Assembly (NCBI RefSeq): GCF_016464375.1
Contig: NZ_JADDIU010000002.1
Coordinates: forward strand, 1 to 64,000
DNA: 64,000 bases
DNA from: Bacillus renqingensis
Lineage (GTDB): Bacteria; Bacillota; Bacilli; Bacillales; Cytobacillaceae
Direction: 5' to 3'
A program made the position numbers and the translations under genes. The notes below the pieces were generated by a model, which was not told the DNA's origin, searched no databases, and saw only the letters and a list, made by a program, of their open reading frames with translations. This document shows, piece by piece, positions 8,182-17,430 of this stretch (positions are counted from its first letter, which is position 1; each line of letters opens with the position of its first letter).

Positions 8182-9459
8182 ATGGTAGCCGAAAACGGTA
8201 CTGAAAAAACTATTCAAGAGGAGCAGCACGATGTGTTAAAATCAACACAAACTGTTATTCACAAGGCCCTTGAAAAGTTAGGTTATCCTGAAGAGGTTTA
8301 CGAGCTCTTGAAAGAGCCGTTACGTATGATGACAGTTAAAATTCCAGTTAGAATGGACGATGGTTCCGTTAAAATATTTACGGGCTACAGGGCACAGCAT
8401 AATGACTCAGTCGGTCCAACAAAGGGAGGAATACGTTTCCATCCTGGTGTAACGGAGACCGAAGTGAAAGCCTTATCAATTTGGATGAGCTTGAAATGTG
8501 GTATTGTTGACCTTCCTTATGGAGGCGGTAAAGGCGGGATTGTTTGTGACCCGCGTGATATGTCTTTTAGGGAACTTGAAAGGTTGAGCCGCGGGTATGT
8601 ACGGGCCATTAGTCAGATTGTCGGACCGACAAAAGATATCCCCGCACCTGATGTATTTACAAACTCGCAAATTATGGCTTGGATGATGGATGAATACAGC
8701 CGGATTGATGAATTTAATTCACCTGGCTTCATTACTGGAAAACCGCTTGTTCTTGGAGGCTCCCACGGACGTGAATCGGCTACAGCAAAAGGGGTAACGA
8801 TTTGTATTCGTGAAGCTGCTAAAAAGAGAGACATTGAGATAGAAGGCGCCAGGGTTGTTATTCAAGGCTTTGGAAATGCCGGCAGCTATCTATCAAAGTT
8901 CATGCATGATGCCGGTGCCAAAGTAGTGGGTATTTCTGATGCATATGGCGCACTATACGATCCAAACGGACTGGATATTGATTATCTTCTTGATAGAAGG
9001 GACAGCTTTGGTACAGTAACAAAATTATTTGATAATACCATTACAAATAAAGAGCTTCTTGAACTTGAATGTGATATTCTTGTTCCGGCTGCGATTGAAA
9101 ACCAAATCACTGAAGAAAATGCCCATAACATACGTGCGAGCATCGTTGTTGAAGCAGCCAACGGTCCAACAACATTAGAAGCAACGCAAATATTAACGGA
9201 GCGTGGCATTCTTTTGGTTCCAGATGTTCTTGCATCGGCGGGCGGGGTAACCGTGTCTTATTTCGAGTGGGTTCAAAACAATCAAGGCTATTATTGGACT
9301 GAAGAAGAAGTGGAAGAGAAGCTTGAAAAGATTTTGATTAAATCCTTTAATAATATTTATGATATCGCTCAAACACGCCACGTTGACATGCGTTTGGCCG
9401 CTTATATGGTCGGTGTAAGGAAAATGGCAGAAGCGAGCCGCTTTAGAGGCTGGATTTAA
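8182..9459 (+). CDS. gudB: NAD-dependent glutamate dehydrogenase GudB
   Basis: Catabolic glutamate dehydrogenase, 425 aa: glutamate + NAD+ to 2-oxoglutarate + ammonium. Visible motifs: the glutamate-binding segment GPTKGGIRFHP, catalytic lysine region PYGGGKGGI, PAPDV, and the nucleotide fold GFGNAGSY. The C terminus ASRFRGWI is typical of RocG/GudB. The slot between ypbH and ypdA is that of gudB in B. subtilis. The stretch CIREAAKKRD shows no 9 bp duplication like the one that inactivates gudB in B. subtilis laboratory strains, so the enzyme should be active. It is monocistronic between its own promoter and terminator. Confidence 0.95.
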   Translation: MVAENGTEKTIQEEQHDVLKSTQTVIHKALEKLGYPEEVYELLKEPLRMMTVKIPVRMDDGSVKIFTGYRAQHNDSVGPTKGGIRFHPGVTETEVKALSIWMSLKCGIVDLPYGGGKGGIVCDPRDMSFRELERLSRGYVRAISQIVGPTKDIPAPDVFTNSQIMAWMMDEYSRIDEFNSPGFITGKPLVLGGSHGRESATAKGVTICIREAAKKRDIEIEGARVVIQGFGNAGSYLSKFMHDAGAKVVGISDAYGALYDPNGLDIDYLLDRRDSFGTVTKLFDNTITNKELLELECDILVPAAIENQITEENAHNIRASIVVEAANGPTTLEATQILTERGILLVPDVLASAGGVTVSYFEWVQNNQGYYWTEEEVEEKLEKILIKSFNNIYDIAQTRHVDMRLAAYMVGVRKMAEASRFRGWI

Positions 9460-9475
9460 GATTGAAATATAGAAG

Positions 9476-9508
9476 AAAAACTCCTATCATTATCAGGTAG
9501 GAGTTTTT
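9476..9508 (+). terminator. Terminator after gudB
   Basis: A 13 bp stem with one G-U pair (AAAAACTCCTATC/GGTAGGAGTTTTT) followed by T, 17 nt past the gudB stop. Confidence 0.85.
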
Positions 9509-9543
9509 TAATATGGAATAGTTTACTAAGGAGTGTTATCGCC

Positions 9544-10563
9544 GTGTACAATGAAGACATTATCATAATTGGGGCCGGTCCTTGCGGGTTGGCTGCAGCA
9601 ATTGCCTTACAGGAAATTGGGAAAAAGCCGCTTATTATCGAAAAGGGGAATGTTGTAAATTCCATTTACCATTACCCAACACATCAAACCTTCTTCAGCA
9701 CAAGTGAAAAATTAGAAATTGGCGGCCTTCCGTTTGTTACCGATAACTATAAGCCAAAAAGAAATCAGGCCCTTGTCTACTATCGGGAAGTTGTGAAGCG
9801 AAAAGGTTTGCGGATCCATACCTATGAAGAGGTCCTAAAAGTGGAAGAATCCGTTGATGGTTTTACCGTTATCACAACAAAAAATAGCTATCATGCCCAT
9901 TATATCGTGGTTGCAACTGGTTATTATGATCATCCCAATTATATGAATGTTCCCGGTGAAGATTTACCAAAGGTATTTCACTATTTTAAAGAGGCCCACC
10001 CCTATTTCGATAAAGATGTCTGTGTGATCGGCGGAAAAAATTCTAGTGTGGATGCCGCCATTGAGCTCGTTAAAGCAGGGGCCAGAGTCACGGTCCTTTA
10101 TCGCGGGAGGGAGTATTCTTCCAGCATCAAGCCTTGGATTTTGCCGGAATTCGAATCGTTAGTACGAAATGGATTCATTACGATGCACTTTAATGCACAT
10201 GTTAAGGAAATAACCGAAGACAGTGTCATTTATCTTAAAGACGGAGCTGAGTCGTTGATTCACAATGATTTTGTCTTTGCAATGACCGGTTATCATCCTG
10301 ATCATCAGTTTTTAACAACTATTGGTGTAATGATTGATGCAGAATCAGGGAGACCAATGATCCATCCCGAGACGATGGAGACGAATATTCCCGGCGTCTA
10401 CATTGCAGGGGTCATTGCTGCTGGTAATAATGCAAATGAAATATTCATTGAAAATGGGCGGTTCCATGGTGCCCAGATTGCAAGTGCCATCTTGGCAAAA
10501 GAAGGGGGAACAACCAATGAAAAAAGTTGTCTTGTTAACAACAGGGGGAACAATAGCCAGTAA
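9544..10563 (+). CDS. ypdA: YpdA, bacillithiol disulfide reductase (Bdr)
   Basis: FAD- and NADPH-dependent thioredoxin-reductase-like flavoprotein, 339 aa, that reduces bacillithiol disulfide in the cytosol. The FAD-binding motif IGAGPCGLAAA is at about residues 8-18. The NADPH motif is CVIGGKNSSVDAA near residue 165, with the cysteine typical of this family just before it. It works with bacillithiol, whose synthesis genes bshB1 and bshA lie further along this window. The start is GTG with an AAGGAG site. Its last 47 nt overlap ansA in another frame, so translation is likely coupled. Confidence 0.93.
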   Translation: MYNEDIIIIGAGPCGLAAAIALQEIGKKPLIIEKGNVVNSIYHYPTHQTFFSTSEKLEIGGLPFVTDNYKPKRNQALVYYREVVKRKGLRIHTYEEVLKVEESVDGFTVITTKNSYHAHYIVVATGYYDHPNYMNVPGEDLPKVFHYFKEAHPYFDKDVCVIGGKNSSVDAAIELVKAGARVTVLYRGREYSSSIKPWILPEFESLVRNGFITMHFNAHVKEITEDSVIYLKDGAESLIHNDFVFAMTGYHPDHQFLTTIGVMIDAESGRPMIHPETMETNIPGVYIAGVIAAGNNANEIFIENGRFHGAQIASAILAKEGGTTNEKSCLVNNRGNNSQ

Positions 10564-11473
10564 GCCGAATAAGGAATCCGGGAAATTAGCATCTGGAGCG
10601 TTAACCGGGGAAGAACTGGCAAGCATTTGTCAGCTCCCTGATGATATAGAGATAATAGTTGAATCCGTATTTCAAAAAGCTAGTATCCATATTACATTTG
10701 CTGATTTACTAGTGTTAAAGGGGAAAATTGACCATTATTTCAAAGATGAGTCCGTTTCCGGAATTGTCGTTACCCATGGGACGGATACGATGGAGGAAAC
10801 TGCCTATTTTCTTGATTTAACGATCAACGACCATCGGCCTGTTGTCGTAACAGGTTCACAGCGTTCCCCTGATGATTTAGGGAGCGATGTTTATATTAAT
10901 TTACGGCATGCGATCTATACTGCCTGCTCTCATGATTTACACAATGTGGGGACTGTCGTTGTCTTTAATGAACGCATTTTTGCAGCGAGATATGTAAAAA
11001 AAGAGCATGCATCCAATATCCAGGGATTTAATGTATTTGGTTTCGGTTATCTTGGGATTATTGACAATGATCAGGTACATGTCTATCAAAAGCCGTTGAA
11101 GAGGGAATTTTATCCCGTTGGTTCACAGCTTCCTCAAGTGGAGATAGTTAAATGTTATATCAATGCCGACGGAAAATTTATCAAGGCAGCGAGAGAAGCC
11201 GGTGTCAAAGGAATAGTTCTCGAAGGAGTCGGACGGGGACAGGTCGCTCCGAACATGATGGCTGAAATTGAACTAGCAATTAAAGCAGGAATTAAAATGG
11301 TGATCACTACAAGTGCGGAAGAGGGCTCAGTTTACACCACCTATGATTACGAGGGAAGTGCCTACGATCTCTACAAAAAGGGAGTCATTCTCGGCAGTGA
11401 TAATGATTCGAAAAAGGCAAGAATTAAATTAGCAGTTGCCCTTGCCAGCGGGTTGGAAAAGATTGAATTTTAA
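10517..11473 (+). CDS. ansA: L-asparaginase, type I (cytosolic)
   Basis: 318 aa asparaginase converting asparagine to aspartate and ammonia. Motif 1 is TTGGTIAS at about residues 6-13, with the nucleophilic threonine. Motif 2 is THGTDTMEETA near residue 80. There is no signal peptide, so it is cytoplasmic. The ATG at 10517 lies inside the end of ypdA after a GAAGGGGG site; the longer in-frame extension back to 10403 only reads ypdA out of frame. B. subtilis has no asparaginase at this spot (its ansAB operon is elsewhere). A paralogue may exist elsewhere in this genome. Confidence 0.92.
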   Translation: MKKVVLLTTGGTIASKPNKESGKLASGALTGEELASICQLPDDIEIIVESVFQKASIHITFADLLVLKGKIDHYFKDESVSGIVVTHGTDTMEETAYFLDLTINDHRPVVVTGSQRSPDDLGSDVYINLRHAIYTACSHDLHNVGTVVVFNERIFAARYVKKEHASNIQGFNVFGFGYLGIIDNDQVHVYQKPLKREFYPVGSQLPQVEIVKCYINADGKFIKAAREAGVKGIVLEGVGRGQVAPNMMAEIELAIKAGIKMVITTSAEEGSVYTTYDYEGSAYDLYKKGVILGSDNDSKKARIKLAVALASGLEKIEF

Positions 11474-11560
11474 TTCTGTCGAAATGGCGAAACTTTCATT
11501 TTATTCATCCCTCGTTTCGTGGTACCATTAAGAAAACAGATTTTTGAAAAGAGGTTTATC

Positions 11561-12250
11561 ATGCTGGGAATTTTATCTGCCGGAATTGCCCCTGGGTTGG
11601 CCTTGCTTAGTTATTTTTATCTAAAAGATGAATACGAACCAGAGCCAATTTCCTTTGTTCTCAGGACGTTCCTGTATGGGGCTCTTCTAGTGTTTCCAAT
11701 CATGTTTATCCAGCATGTACTTGAGACAGAGTATTTGGTTAAATCCAATCTTTTCGATGCATTTTTTAGTACCGGCCTGTTGGAAGAGTTTTTTAAGTGG
11801 TTTATTCTTTTTTATGCGGTCTACCAGCATGTTGAATTTGATGAACCATTTGACGGGATCGTATACGGTGTTGCCGTATCACTTGGTTTTGCTACGGTTG
11901 AAAACATATTTTATTTAATTGCTAATGGGGTTGAACACGCCATGGTTCGTGCTCTTTTACCTGTTTCCAGCCATGCGCTTTTTGGTGTTATCATGGGTTT
12001 TTATATCGGCAAAGCGAAATTCACCGGAGGATATAAAGTGAAATGGGTCTTTCTTTCGCTATTCATCCCGTTTATACTCCATGGTTCCTATGATTTCATC
12101 CTCCTTTCCTTAAAGAAATGGATTTTTATTATTTTTCCCTTTATGATATTTCTTTGGTGGTTTGGTTTAACAAAAGTGAAAAAAGCAAAGATATTAAGTG
12201 CCAACCATTTTAAAAAACAATATTCAGTACAAAAAACCCTTCACTCTTGA
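11561..12250 (+). CDS. prsW: PrsW, intramembrane protease for anti-sigma factor RsiW
   Basis: Multi-spanning membrane protease of 229 aa (B. subtilis PrsW is about 218 aa). Family residues visible: EYEPEP after the first helix, EE in [10 protein letters not shown] in FATVEN, and H in SSHALFG and LHGSYDF. In B. subtilis PrsW makes the first cut in RsiW, releasing SigW during envelope stress; whether RsiW is the substrate here is inferred. The ATG at 11561 follows AAAAGAGG; an upstream in-frame GTG at 11519 lacks a site. Position before sleB matches B. subtilis. Confidence 0.92.
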   Translation: MLGILSAGIAPGLALLSYFYLKDEYEPEPISFVLRTFLYGALLVFPIMFIQHVLETEYLVKSNLFDAFFSTGLLEEFFKWFILFYAVYQHVEFDEPFDGIVYGVAVSLGFATVENIFYLIANGVEHAMVRALLPVSSHALFGVIMGFYIGKAKFTGGYKVKWVFLSLFIPFILHGSYDFILLSLKKWIFIIFPFMIFLWWFGLTKVKKAKILSANHFKKQYSVQKTLHS

Positions 12251-12269
12251 TCATGATGAAGGGTTTTTT
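12231..12269 (+). terminator. Terminator after prsW
   Basis: An 11 bp stem (AAAAAACCCTT/AAGGGTTTTTT) with an inner TCA/TGA extension, overlapping the prsW stop. Confidence 0.85.
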
Positions 12270-12348
12270 ATATTGAATGGAATAAAAAAAACAATTTAAC
12301 AGAAAATAGGGTTACTGTAAAAAGATTAACAATGGGGGTTTATATTCC

Positions 12349-13095
12349 ATGATGAAGAAAATCAGCTTGTTAAAAGTAGTTACGATTGCTACATTGTTGA
12401 TCGCTTCGCTGCCATTTATGCAGGTTCCTAAGGTTCAAGCCTTTTCCAATCAAGTAATCCAACGTGGAGCGGTTGGTGAAGATGTCATAGAACTTCAATC
12501 CAGACTGGCATATATTGGATTCTTTCACGGGAAAATTGATGGAGTATTTGGCTGGAAGACATACTGGGCATTACGAAATTTTCAATATGAATTCGGTTTG
12601 CCTATTGATGGACTCGCCGGGGCAGCCACTAAGGCAAAGCTTTTGAAGACTACAAAATATACAAAGGGAACCTCAACAACCAAGGGAGCAGCCAAAAAAA
12701 CAACCGGAAAGGCATCGGCAGTAAACATCCCTAAAGGTTTTTCGCAAAATGATATCCAATTAATGGCGAATGCGGTTCATGGCGAGTCAAGGGGAGAACC
12801 ATATATTGGTCAAGTAGCGGTTGCCTCCGTCATCTTAAATCGTGTCAATAGCTCCTCATTTCCTAACACCGTTTCCGGTGTTATCTTTGAACCGGGTGCG
12901 TTCACAGCAGTTGCAGACGGACAAATTTGGCTTACCCCAAATGAAACCTCAAAAAAAGCCGTCATCGATGCAATTAATGGCTGGGACCCAACAGGCAATG
13001 CGCTTTATTATTTTAATCCTGCAACGGCAACAAGTAAATGGATATGGTCGAGGCCACAAATTAAGAGAATTGGGAAACATATTTTTTGCAAGTAG
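12349..13095 (+). CDS. sleB: SleB, spore cortex-lytic enzyme
   Basis: Lytic transglycosylase that cuts muramic-lactam-containing spore cortex during germination, 248 aa. Layout: signal peptide (about 1-31, ending VQA), a peptidoglycan-binding repeat (about 37-95, GAVGEDVIELQ and GVFGWKT), a Thr/Lys/Gly-rich linker, and a catalytic domain (about 130-248) with the glutamate in VHGESRGEP. The linker is shorter than in B. subtilis SleB (about 305 aa). Next to ypeB, whose product SleB needs for stability. In relatives this pair is made in the forespore under SigG; I could not find a convincing SigG promoter here. Two adjacent ATGs make the exact start uncertain by one codon. Confidence 0.95.
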   Translation: MMKKISLLKVVTIATLLIASLPFMQVPKVQAFSNQVIQRGAVGEDVIELQSRLAYIGFFHGKIDGVFGWKTYWALRNFQYEFGLPIDGLAGAATKAKLLKTTKYTKGTSTTKGAAKKTTGKASAVNIPKGFSQNDIQLMANAVHGESRGEPYIGQVAVASVILNRVNSSSFPNTVSGVIFEPGAFTAVADGQIWLTPNETSKKAVIDAINGWDPTGNALYYFNPATATSKWIWSRPQIKRIGKHIFCK

Positions 13096-13107
13096 AGGTG
13101 AGCTAAA

Positions 13108-14457
13108 TTGATTAGAGGTTTATTAATAGGTGTGTTAGCACTGGGAGTAATTGGTACCGGTTATTGGGGATATCAAGAGCATCAAGAGAAGAATGCGATT
13201 CTGTTAAATGCTGAAAACAATTATCAACGAGCTTTCCATGGACTTACCTATCAAATGGATGTATTGCATGACAAAATCGGCGCAACACTTGCGATGAATT
13301 CAAGGCATTCGTTATCACCCTCTTTGGCTGAGGTCTGGAGAATTACTTCAGATGCACATAATGCTGTCGGCCAGCTTCCACTGACGCTATTACCGTTTAA
13401 TAAAACGGAGGAATTCTTGGCTAATATCGGTAATTTCAGTTACCGTACGGCAGTAAGAGATTTAGATAAGGAGCCACTGACAGATAAAGAGTATAGTACC
13501 TTAAAGACTCTTTACAAGCAATCTGGTAACATTCAAAGCGAGCTTCGCAAGGTTCAGCATATGGTTTTAAAAAATAATCTCCGTTGGATGGACGTAGAGC
13601 TGGCACTTGCCTCAGGTAAGGAAAAAACAGACAATACCATTATTGATGGCTTTAAAACGGTAGAAAAAACCGTTAATGGTTTCGATGAAACCGATTTTGG
13701 ACCGACATTTGCCAACCTGCAAAAAAAGGATGAGAATTTCAAACATGTTAAAGGAAAACCAATTTCCCGTGCTGAGGCGATCCAAATTGCCCAAAAATAC
13801 ATGAAGCTGGATGGAAACTCAAAGGTAAAAGTAACGAAGAGTGGCAAAGGTTCGGACTATGGTTTTTATAGTGTTTCCATAAAAAACCAGAAAACTGGAC
13901 AAGAAGGCAGCATGGATCTTACTAAAAAGGGCGGACATCCAATTTGGTTTATAAATCACCGTGATGTAAAGAAGCAAAGTATTAGTTTACATGATGCGAT
14001 GATGAGAGCACAAGCTTTTTTAAAGAATACAGGGTATAAGGAATTAGAGCTATTCGAAAGTACACAATATGACAATATTGGCGTCTTTAATTTTGTTACA
14101 AACAAAAATGGTATCAGAATCTACCCTGAGGCCATTAAGATGAAGGTAGCCCTTGATAACGGGGATATTATCGGAGTATCTGCCGAAGATTATTTAAAAT
14201 CATTACCAACAAGAAAAATTGGAAAACCTGCGATTACAATGGAACAAGCCCGCAAAAAGATAAATTCTAACCTTAAAGTGATGGAGGACAGGCAGGCGGT
14301 AATCGTCAACGATATAAATAAAGAAGTATTATGCTATGAGTTCCTCGGAACGATCAAGGATGATACGTATCGAATTTTTATAAACGCCCAAAATGGAAAA
14401 GAAGAAGAAGTTGAAAAAATAAAGGATTCGGAAACTGTATATGAAGATGTGTTATAG
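13108..14457 (+). CDS. ypeB: YpeB, germination protein partnered with SleB
   Basis: 449 aa with an N-terminal signal-anchor (about residues 2-20), a long helical domain, and C-terminal PepSY-like repeats (from about residue 225, in segments such as ISRAEAIQIAQKYM and SLHDAMMRAQAFL). YpeB holds SleB inactive and in place in the dormant spore; this role is known from Bacillus relatives. It starts with TTG, 12 nt after the sleB stop, with a GAGGTG site, so sleB-ypeB is an operon. Confidence 0.94.
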   Translation: MIRGLLIGVLALGVIGTGYWGYQEHQEKNAILLNAENNYQRAFHGLTYQMDVLHDKIGATLAMNSRHSLSPSLAEVWRITSDAHNAVGQLPLTLLPFNKTEEFLANIGNFSYRTAVRDLDKEPLTDKEYSTLKTLYKQSGNIQSELRKVQHMVLKNNLRWMDVELALASGKEKTDNTIIDGFKTVEKTVNGFDETDFGPTFANLQKKDENFKHVKGKPISRAEAIQIAQKYMKLDGNSKVKVTKSGKGSDYGFYSVSIKNQKTGQEGSMDLTKKGGHPIWFINHRDVKKQSISLHDAMMRAQAFLKNTGYKELELFESTQYDNIGVFNFVTNKNGIRIYPEAIKMKVALDNGDIIGVSAEDYLKSLPTRKIGKPAITMEQARKKINSNLKVMEDRQAVIVNDINKEVLCYEFLGTIKDDTYRIFINAQNGKEEEVEKIKDSETVYEDVL

Positions 14458-14574
14458 AGGAAAGAGACTTTAGCTCAAAAGGCGTTATAAAGGTAACCAA
14501 TTGTGGCCTAATAGGCATAAAATACGGCATCTGCTCCAATAATAGGAGTATCCTAAAACGGGAGTGGATCTCTA

Positions 14575-14754
14575 TTGGAAAAGATTGAGCGACTTTTAAT
14601 GAAGCTGATCATCGTTCAATTTCTCTTTCTGTTAATAGCGCAATTTTTTCTACATCAGCTTGATCTTTTACCAGAAATAAAAGAATTGACGAAATACGAA
14701 GGGGTCAATGAAAATACAATGACTGATATTCTTCAAACCTTAAAAGGTCAATAA
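14575..14754 (+). CDS. ypfB: YpfB, small DUF5359 membrane protein
   Basis: A 59 aa protein starting with TTG after GGAGTGG (14561-14567). It has one transmembrane segment at about residues 10-27 (LIIVQFLFLLIAQFF) and a short C-terminal tail containing ITKYEGVNE-like sequence (LTKYEGVNE), the YpfB signature. Function is unknown. In B. subtilis ypfA (motI) lies between ypeB and ypfB; here only about 117 nt separate them and no ypfA is present. Confidence 0.82.
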   Translation: MEKIERLLMKLIIVQFLFLLIAQFFLHQLDLLPEIKELTKYEGVNENTMTDILQTLKGQ

Positions 14755-14772
14755 AGCAGGTTATCCTGCTTT
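14753..14772 (+). terminator. Terminator after ypfB
   Basis: An 8 bp stem AAAGCAGG/CCTGCTTT with a 4 nt loop, followed by ATTTTTAT, overlapping the ypfB stop. Confidence 0.8.
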
Positions 14773-14853
14773 ATTTTTATGAATTTGAATGCAATTCTAG
14801 TATGGCGGTGGTAAAATAAAGTGAAGACAGCTTAAGAGATTTTAGGAGGATTT

Positions 14854-15528
14854 ATGAAGAAGAAATTATCAATTGCCATTGATGGACCAGCAGCAGCCGG
14901 TAAAAGTACCGTAGCAAAAATTGTCGCTGAAAAATTATCCTATTTATACATTGATACAGGGGCAATGTACAGGGCGTTGACATACAAAGCAATTGCAGAG
15001 AATCTAAAACTTGAAGATGAAGAAGCTTTATTAGACACCCTCTTGGCAGCAGAAATTAAACTGCTGCCTTCAGAAAATGGACAACTAGTTTATCTCGACC
15101 ATAAAGAGGTAACAAAAGAGATTCGGTCTGCCGACGTAACCAATTCTGTTTCTATTGTTTCTAAACACCCAAAAGTTCGTAAGGAAATGGTGAGGAGACA
15201 GCAAAAACTTGCCGCGGGCGGCGGCGTTGTAATGGATGGGCGGGATATTGGTACGCATGTATTACCCAACGCGGAAGTAAAGGTATTTTTACTTGCCAGT
15301 GTGGAGGAAAGGGCGTTGCGCCGTCATACTGAAAACATGCAAAAAGGGCTCCTGTCCGATCTTGAAAAATTAAAACAAGAGATTGCCCTTCGAGATAAGA
15401 TAGATTCGGAAAGAGAAGCAGCTCCGTTAAAAAAAGCCGAGGATGCAATTGAAATCGACACAACCTCTATGACCATTTCTGAAGTAGTCGATAAAATAAT
15501 GGCTCTGGTGGATGAAAGGATTGGATAG
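14854..15528 (+). CDS. cmk: Cytidylate kinase
   Basis: 224 aa nucleoside monophosphate kinase: (d)CMP + ATP to (d)CDP + ADP. The P-loop is DGPAAAGKS at residues 8-16 ([12 protein letters not shown] start). The CMP-binding DTGAMYRA lies near 33, GRDIGT near 130, and the LID region around RALRRHTEN. The ATG has a TTAGGAGG site. It is followed 3 nt later by plsC, a common Bacillus pairing. A TGGTAAAAT extended -10 lies about 40 nt upstream. Confidence 0.96.
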   Translation: MKKKLSIAIDGPAAAGKSTVAKIVAEKLSYLYIDTGAMYRALTYKAIAENLKLEDEEALLDTLLAAEIKLLPSENGQLVYLDHKEVTKEIRSADVTNSVSIVSKHPKVRKEMVRRQQKLAAGGGVVMDGRDIGTHVLPNAEVKVFLLASVEERALRRHTENMQKGLLSDLEKLKQEIALRDKIDSEREAAPLKKAEDAIEIDTTSMTISEVVDKIMALVDERIG

Positions 15529-15531
15529 GGT

Positions 15532-16113
15532 GTGACCTTTTATGCATTTGCAAAATCAGTGGTTAAATCGATATTTAAACCATGGTATCGGGTACAGGTA
15601 TTAGGGCTCGACAACTTTCCCAAAGAAGGTGGAGTTCTCCTGTGTTCGAACCATATCCATAATTTTGATCCCATTATCGTTGGGATTGCTGCATCAAGGC
15701 CGATTCATTTTATGGCGAAAGAAGAAATATTTCGTGTCCCGCTACTAGGAAGAATTGTCAGAAAGTGCAATGCATTTCCGGTAAAACGGGGAATGAGCGA
15801 TCGTGAAGCCCTTAGGAAAGGATTAAAAGTCTTAAAGGAAGGCCATGTTTTAGGACTGTTTCCAGAGGGAACCAGAAGCAGGACAGGGGAACTAGGAAAA
15901 GGGCTGGCTGGAGCGGGCTTCTTCGCATTAAAAACGGACGCCATGGTCGTTCCTTGTGCCGTCATTGGGCCTTATAAAAGTTTTCGAAGATTGAAGGTAG
16001 TTTATGGAAAACCGATTGAGATGGACAAAATGAGAAAAGAAAAGGCATCTGCGGAACAGGTGACTGAATTAATTATGTCAGAAATCCATAAACTTATTAA
16101 AGAGTATCGGTAG
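15532..16113 (+). CDS. plsC: 1-acyl-glycerol-3-phosphate acyltransferase PlsC
   Basis: 193 aa membrane-associated acyltransferase that turns lysophosphatidate into phosphatidate, the second acylation of phospholipid synthesis. The H-x4-D catalytic motif is in SNHIHNFDP (about residues 41-49), and the glycerol-phosphate binding motif is FPEGTRSRTG (about 112-121). It starts with GTG 3 nt after cmk and belongs to the same operon. The short length is normal for Bacillus PlsC. Confidence 0.93.
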   Translation: MTFYAFAKSVVKSIFKPWYRVQVLGLDNFPKEGGVLLCSNHIHNFDPIIVGIAASRPIHFMAKEEIFRVPLLGRIVRKCNAFPVKRGMSDREALRKGLKVLKEGHVLGLFPEGTRSRTGELGKGLAGAGFFALKTDAMVVPCAVIGPYKSFRRLKVVYGKPIEMDKMRKEKASAEQVTELIMSEIHKLIKEYR

Positions 16114-16278
16114 GTTCTGCTTGACAAAATAGCTTATTTATAAGAAGTTATTAATTAAGATTCTTTTTCGAATATTCATTGTTTAACTCGATGGTTTTAA
16201 ATGGAGCACAGAATGCTCTTAAGGAAATAAAGGAATTATAGATTATATGGTAGTAAACGGATTAAGGAGGATTTACAT

Positions 16279-17418
16279 ATGTCTGAGGAATTAAATCAAG
16301 TAGAAGTGGAAAATTTTGAAGTTGGTGACAAGGTAACCGGACAAGTTACTAAGGTAGAAGAAAAACAGGTGATCGTTGAAATTCAGGGAAGTAAACTTGA
16401 TGGTATCATTCCAATTAGTGAACTTTCAAGCTTGCATATTGAAAAAGCATCCGATACTGTTCATGAAGGGGAAGAACTGGAATTAGAAGTCTTAAAAGTG
16501 GAAGAGGAGGCGTTAATTCTTTCAAAAAGAAAGGTTGATGCTGAAAAAGCGTGGGAAACTTTAGAGCAAAAGTTTCAATCCGGTGAAGTGATTGAAACAG
16601 AGGTAAAAGACGTTGTCAAAGGCGGCCTTGTTGTTGATTTAGGAGTACGCGGTTTTATTCCGGCGTCATTAGTTGAAACCTATTTTGTAGAGGATTTTAG
16701 TGATTACAAAGGACAGACGTTATCGTTCAAAATTGTTGAGCTTGATAAAGAAAAGAATCGCTTAATTCTTTCCCATCGCGCAGTAGTTGAAGAAGAAAAG
16801 GGAAAACAAAAGCAAAGCCGGCTTGATGCCTTACAACCGGGGCAAGTGATTGAAGGGACTGTCCAGAGAATCACTGATTTTGGGGCTTTCGTTGATGTCG
16901 GCGGAATTGACGGCCTTGTTCATATTTCTCAATTATCACATGAACATGTTGACAAACCATCTGATGTTGTCCAAGAGGGGCAAAAAGTCCAAGTGAAGGT
17001 TTTAAGTGTTGATCGTGATAACGAAAGAATTTCTTTATCCATTAAAGAAACATTGCCGGGACCATGGTCGAATATTGCTGAAAAAGCGCCAAAAGGAAGT
17101 GTTTTAACGGGAACGGTAAAAAGATTGGTTTCTTATGGTGCTTTTGTTGAAGTGTTCCCTGGTGTGGAAGGTCTTGTTCATATTTCCCAAATCGCTCACA
17201 AACATATCGGTACCCCACATGAGGTGTTAAAAGAGGGTCAAGAAGTTACTGTGAAGGTATTAGATACGAACGAAGCTGAACAGCGCTTATCATTAAGCAT
17301 TAAAGACCTTCTTGAAAAAGGGGCTGAAGAAAAATTTGATTATGAACTTCCTGAAGAAACAAAAGGCTTTCAGCTTGGGGAAGTTATTGGCGATAAATTA
17401 AAGAATTTAAAAAATTAA
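16279..17418 (+). CDS. rpsA: 30S ribosomal protein S1 homologue (YpfD)
   Basis: 379 aa with four S1 RNA-binding domains, at about residues 16-85, 105-172, 190-258 and 275-345. Each shows the G-x-V-x2 and DG(L)-x-H/P-x-S-x-L pattern, for example GGIDGLVHISQLS and PGVEGLVHISQIA. Firmicute S1 homologues are shorter than the six-domain E. coli S1 and are not essential in B. subtilis. The start has an AAGGAGG site. The upstream gap contains a small GAGCA/TGCTC hairpin (about 16204-16218). Confidence 0.93.
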   Translation: MSEELNQVEVENFEVGDKVTGQVTKVEEKQVIVEIQGSKLDGIIPISELSSLHIEKASDTVHEGEELELEVLKVEEEALILSKRKVDAEKAWETLEQKFQSGEVIETEVKDVVKGGLVVDLGVRGFIPASLVETYFVEDFSDYKGQTLSFKIVELDKEKNRLILSHRAVVEEEKGKQKQSRLDALQPGQVIEGTVQRITDFGAFVDVGGIDGLVHISQLSHEHVDKPSDVVQEGQKVQVKVLSVDRDNERISLSIKETLPGPWSNIAEKAPKGSVLTGTVKRLVSYGAFVEVFPGVEGLVHISQIAHKHIGTPHEVLKEGQEVTVKVLDTNEAEQRLSLSIKDLLEKGAEEKFDYELPEETKGFQLGEVIGDKLKNLKN

Positions 17419-17430
17419 TGGTGATTGTCA

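Noticed and set aside
11488..11519. SigW promoter for prsW (CGAAAC box)
   Set aside because: CGAAAC pairs with GTTTCG as an inverted repeat, and spacing to the nearest CGT is 19 bp, longer than the SigW pattern.
12270..12348. SigG promoter for sleB-ypeB
   Set aside because: TGAATG is followed 18 bp later by sequence that does not match the SigG -10; I do not list it.
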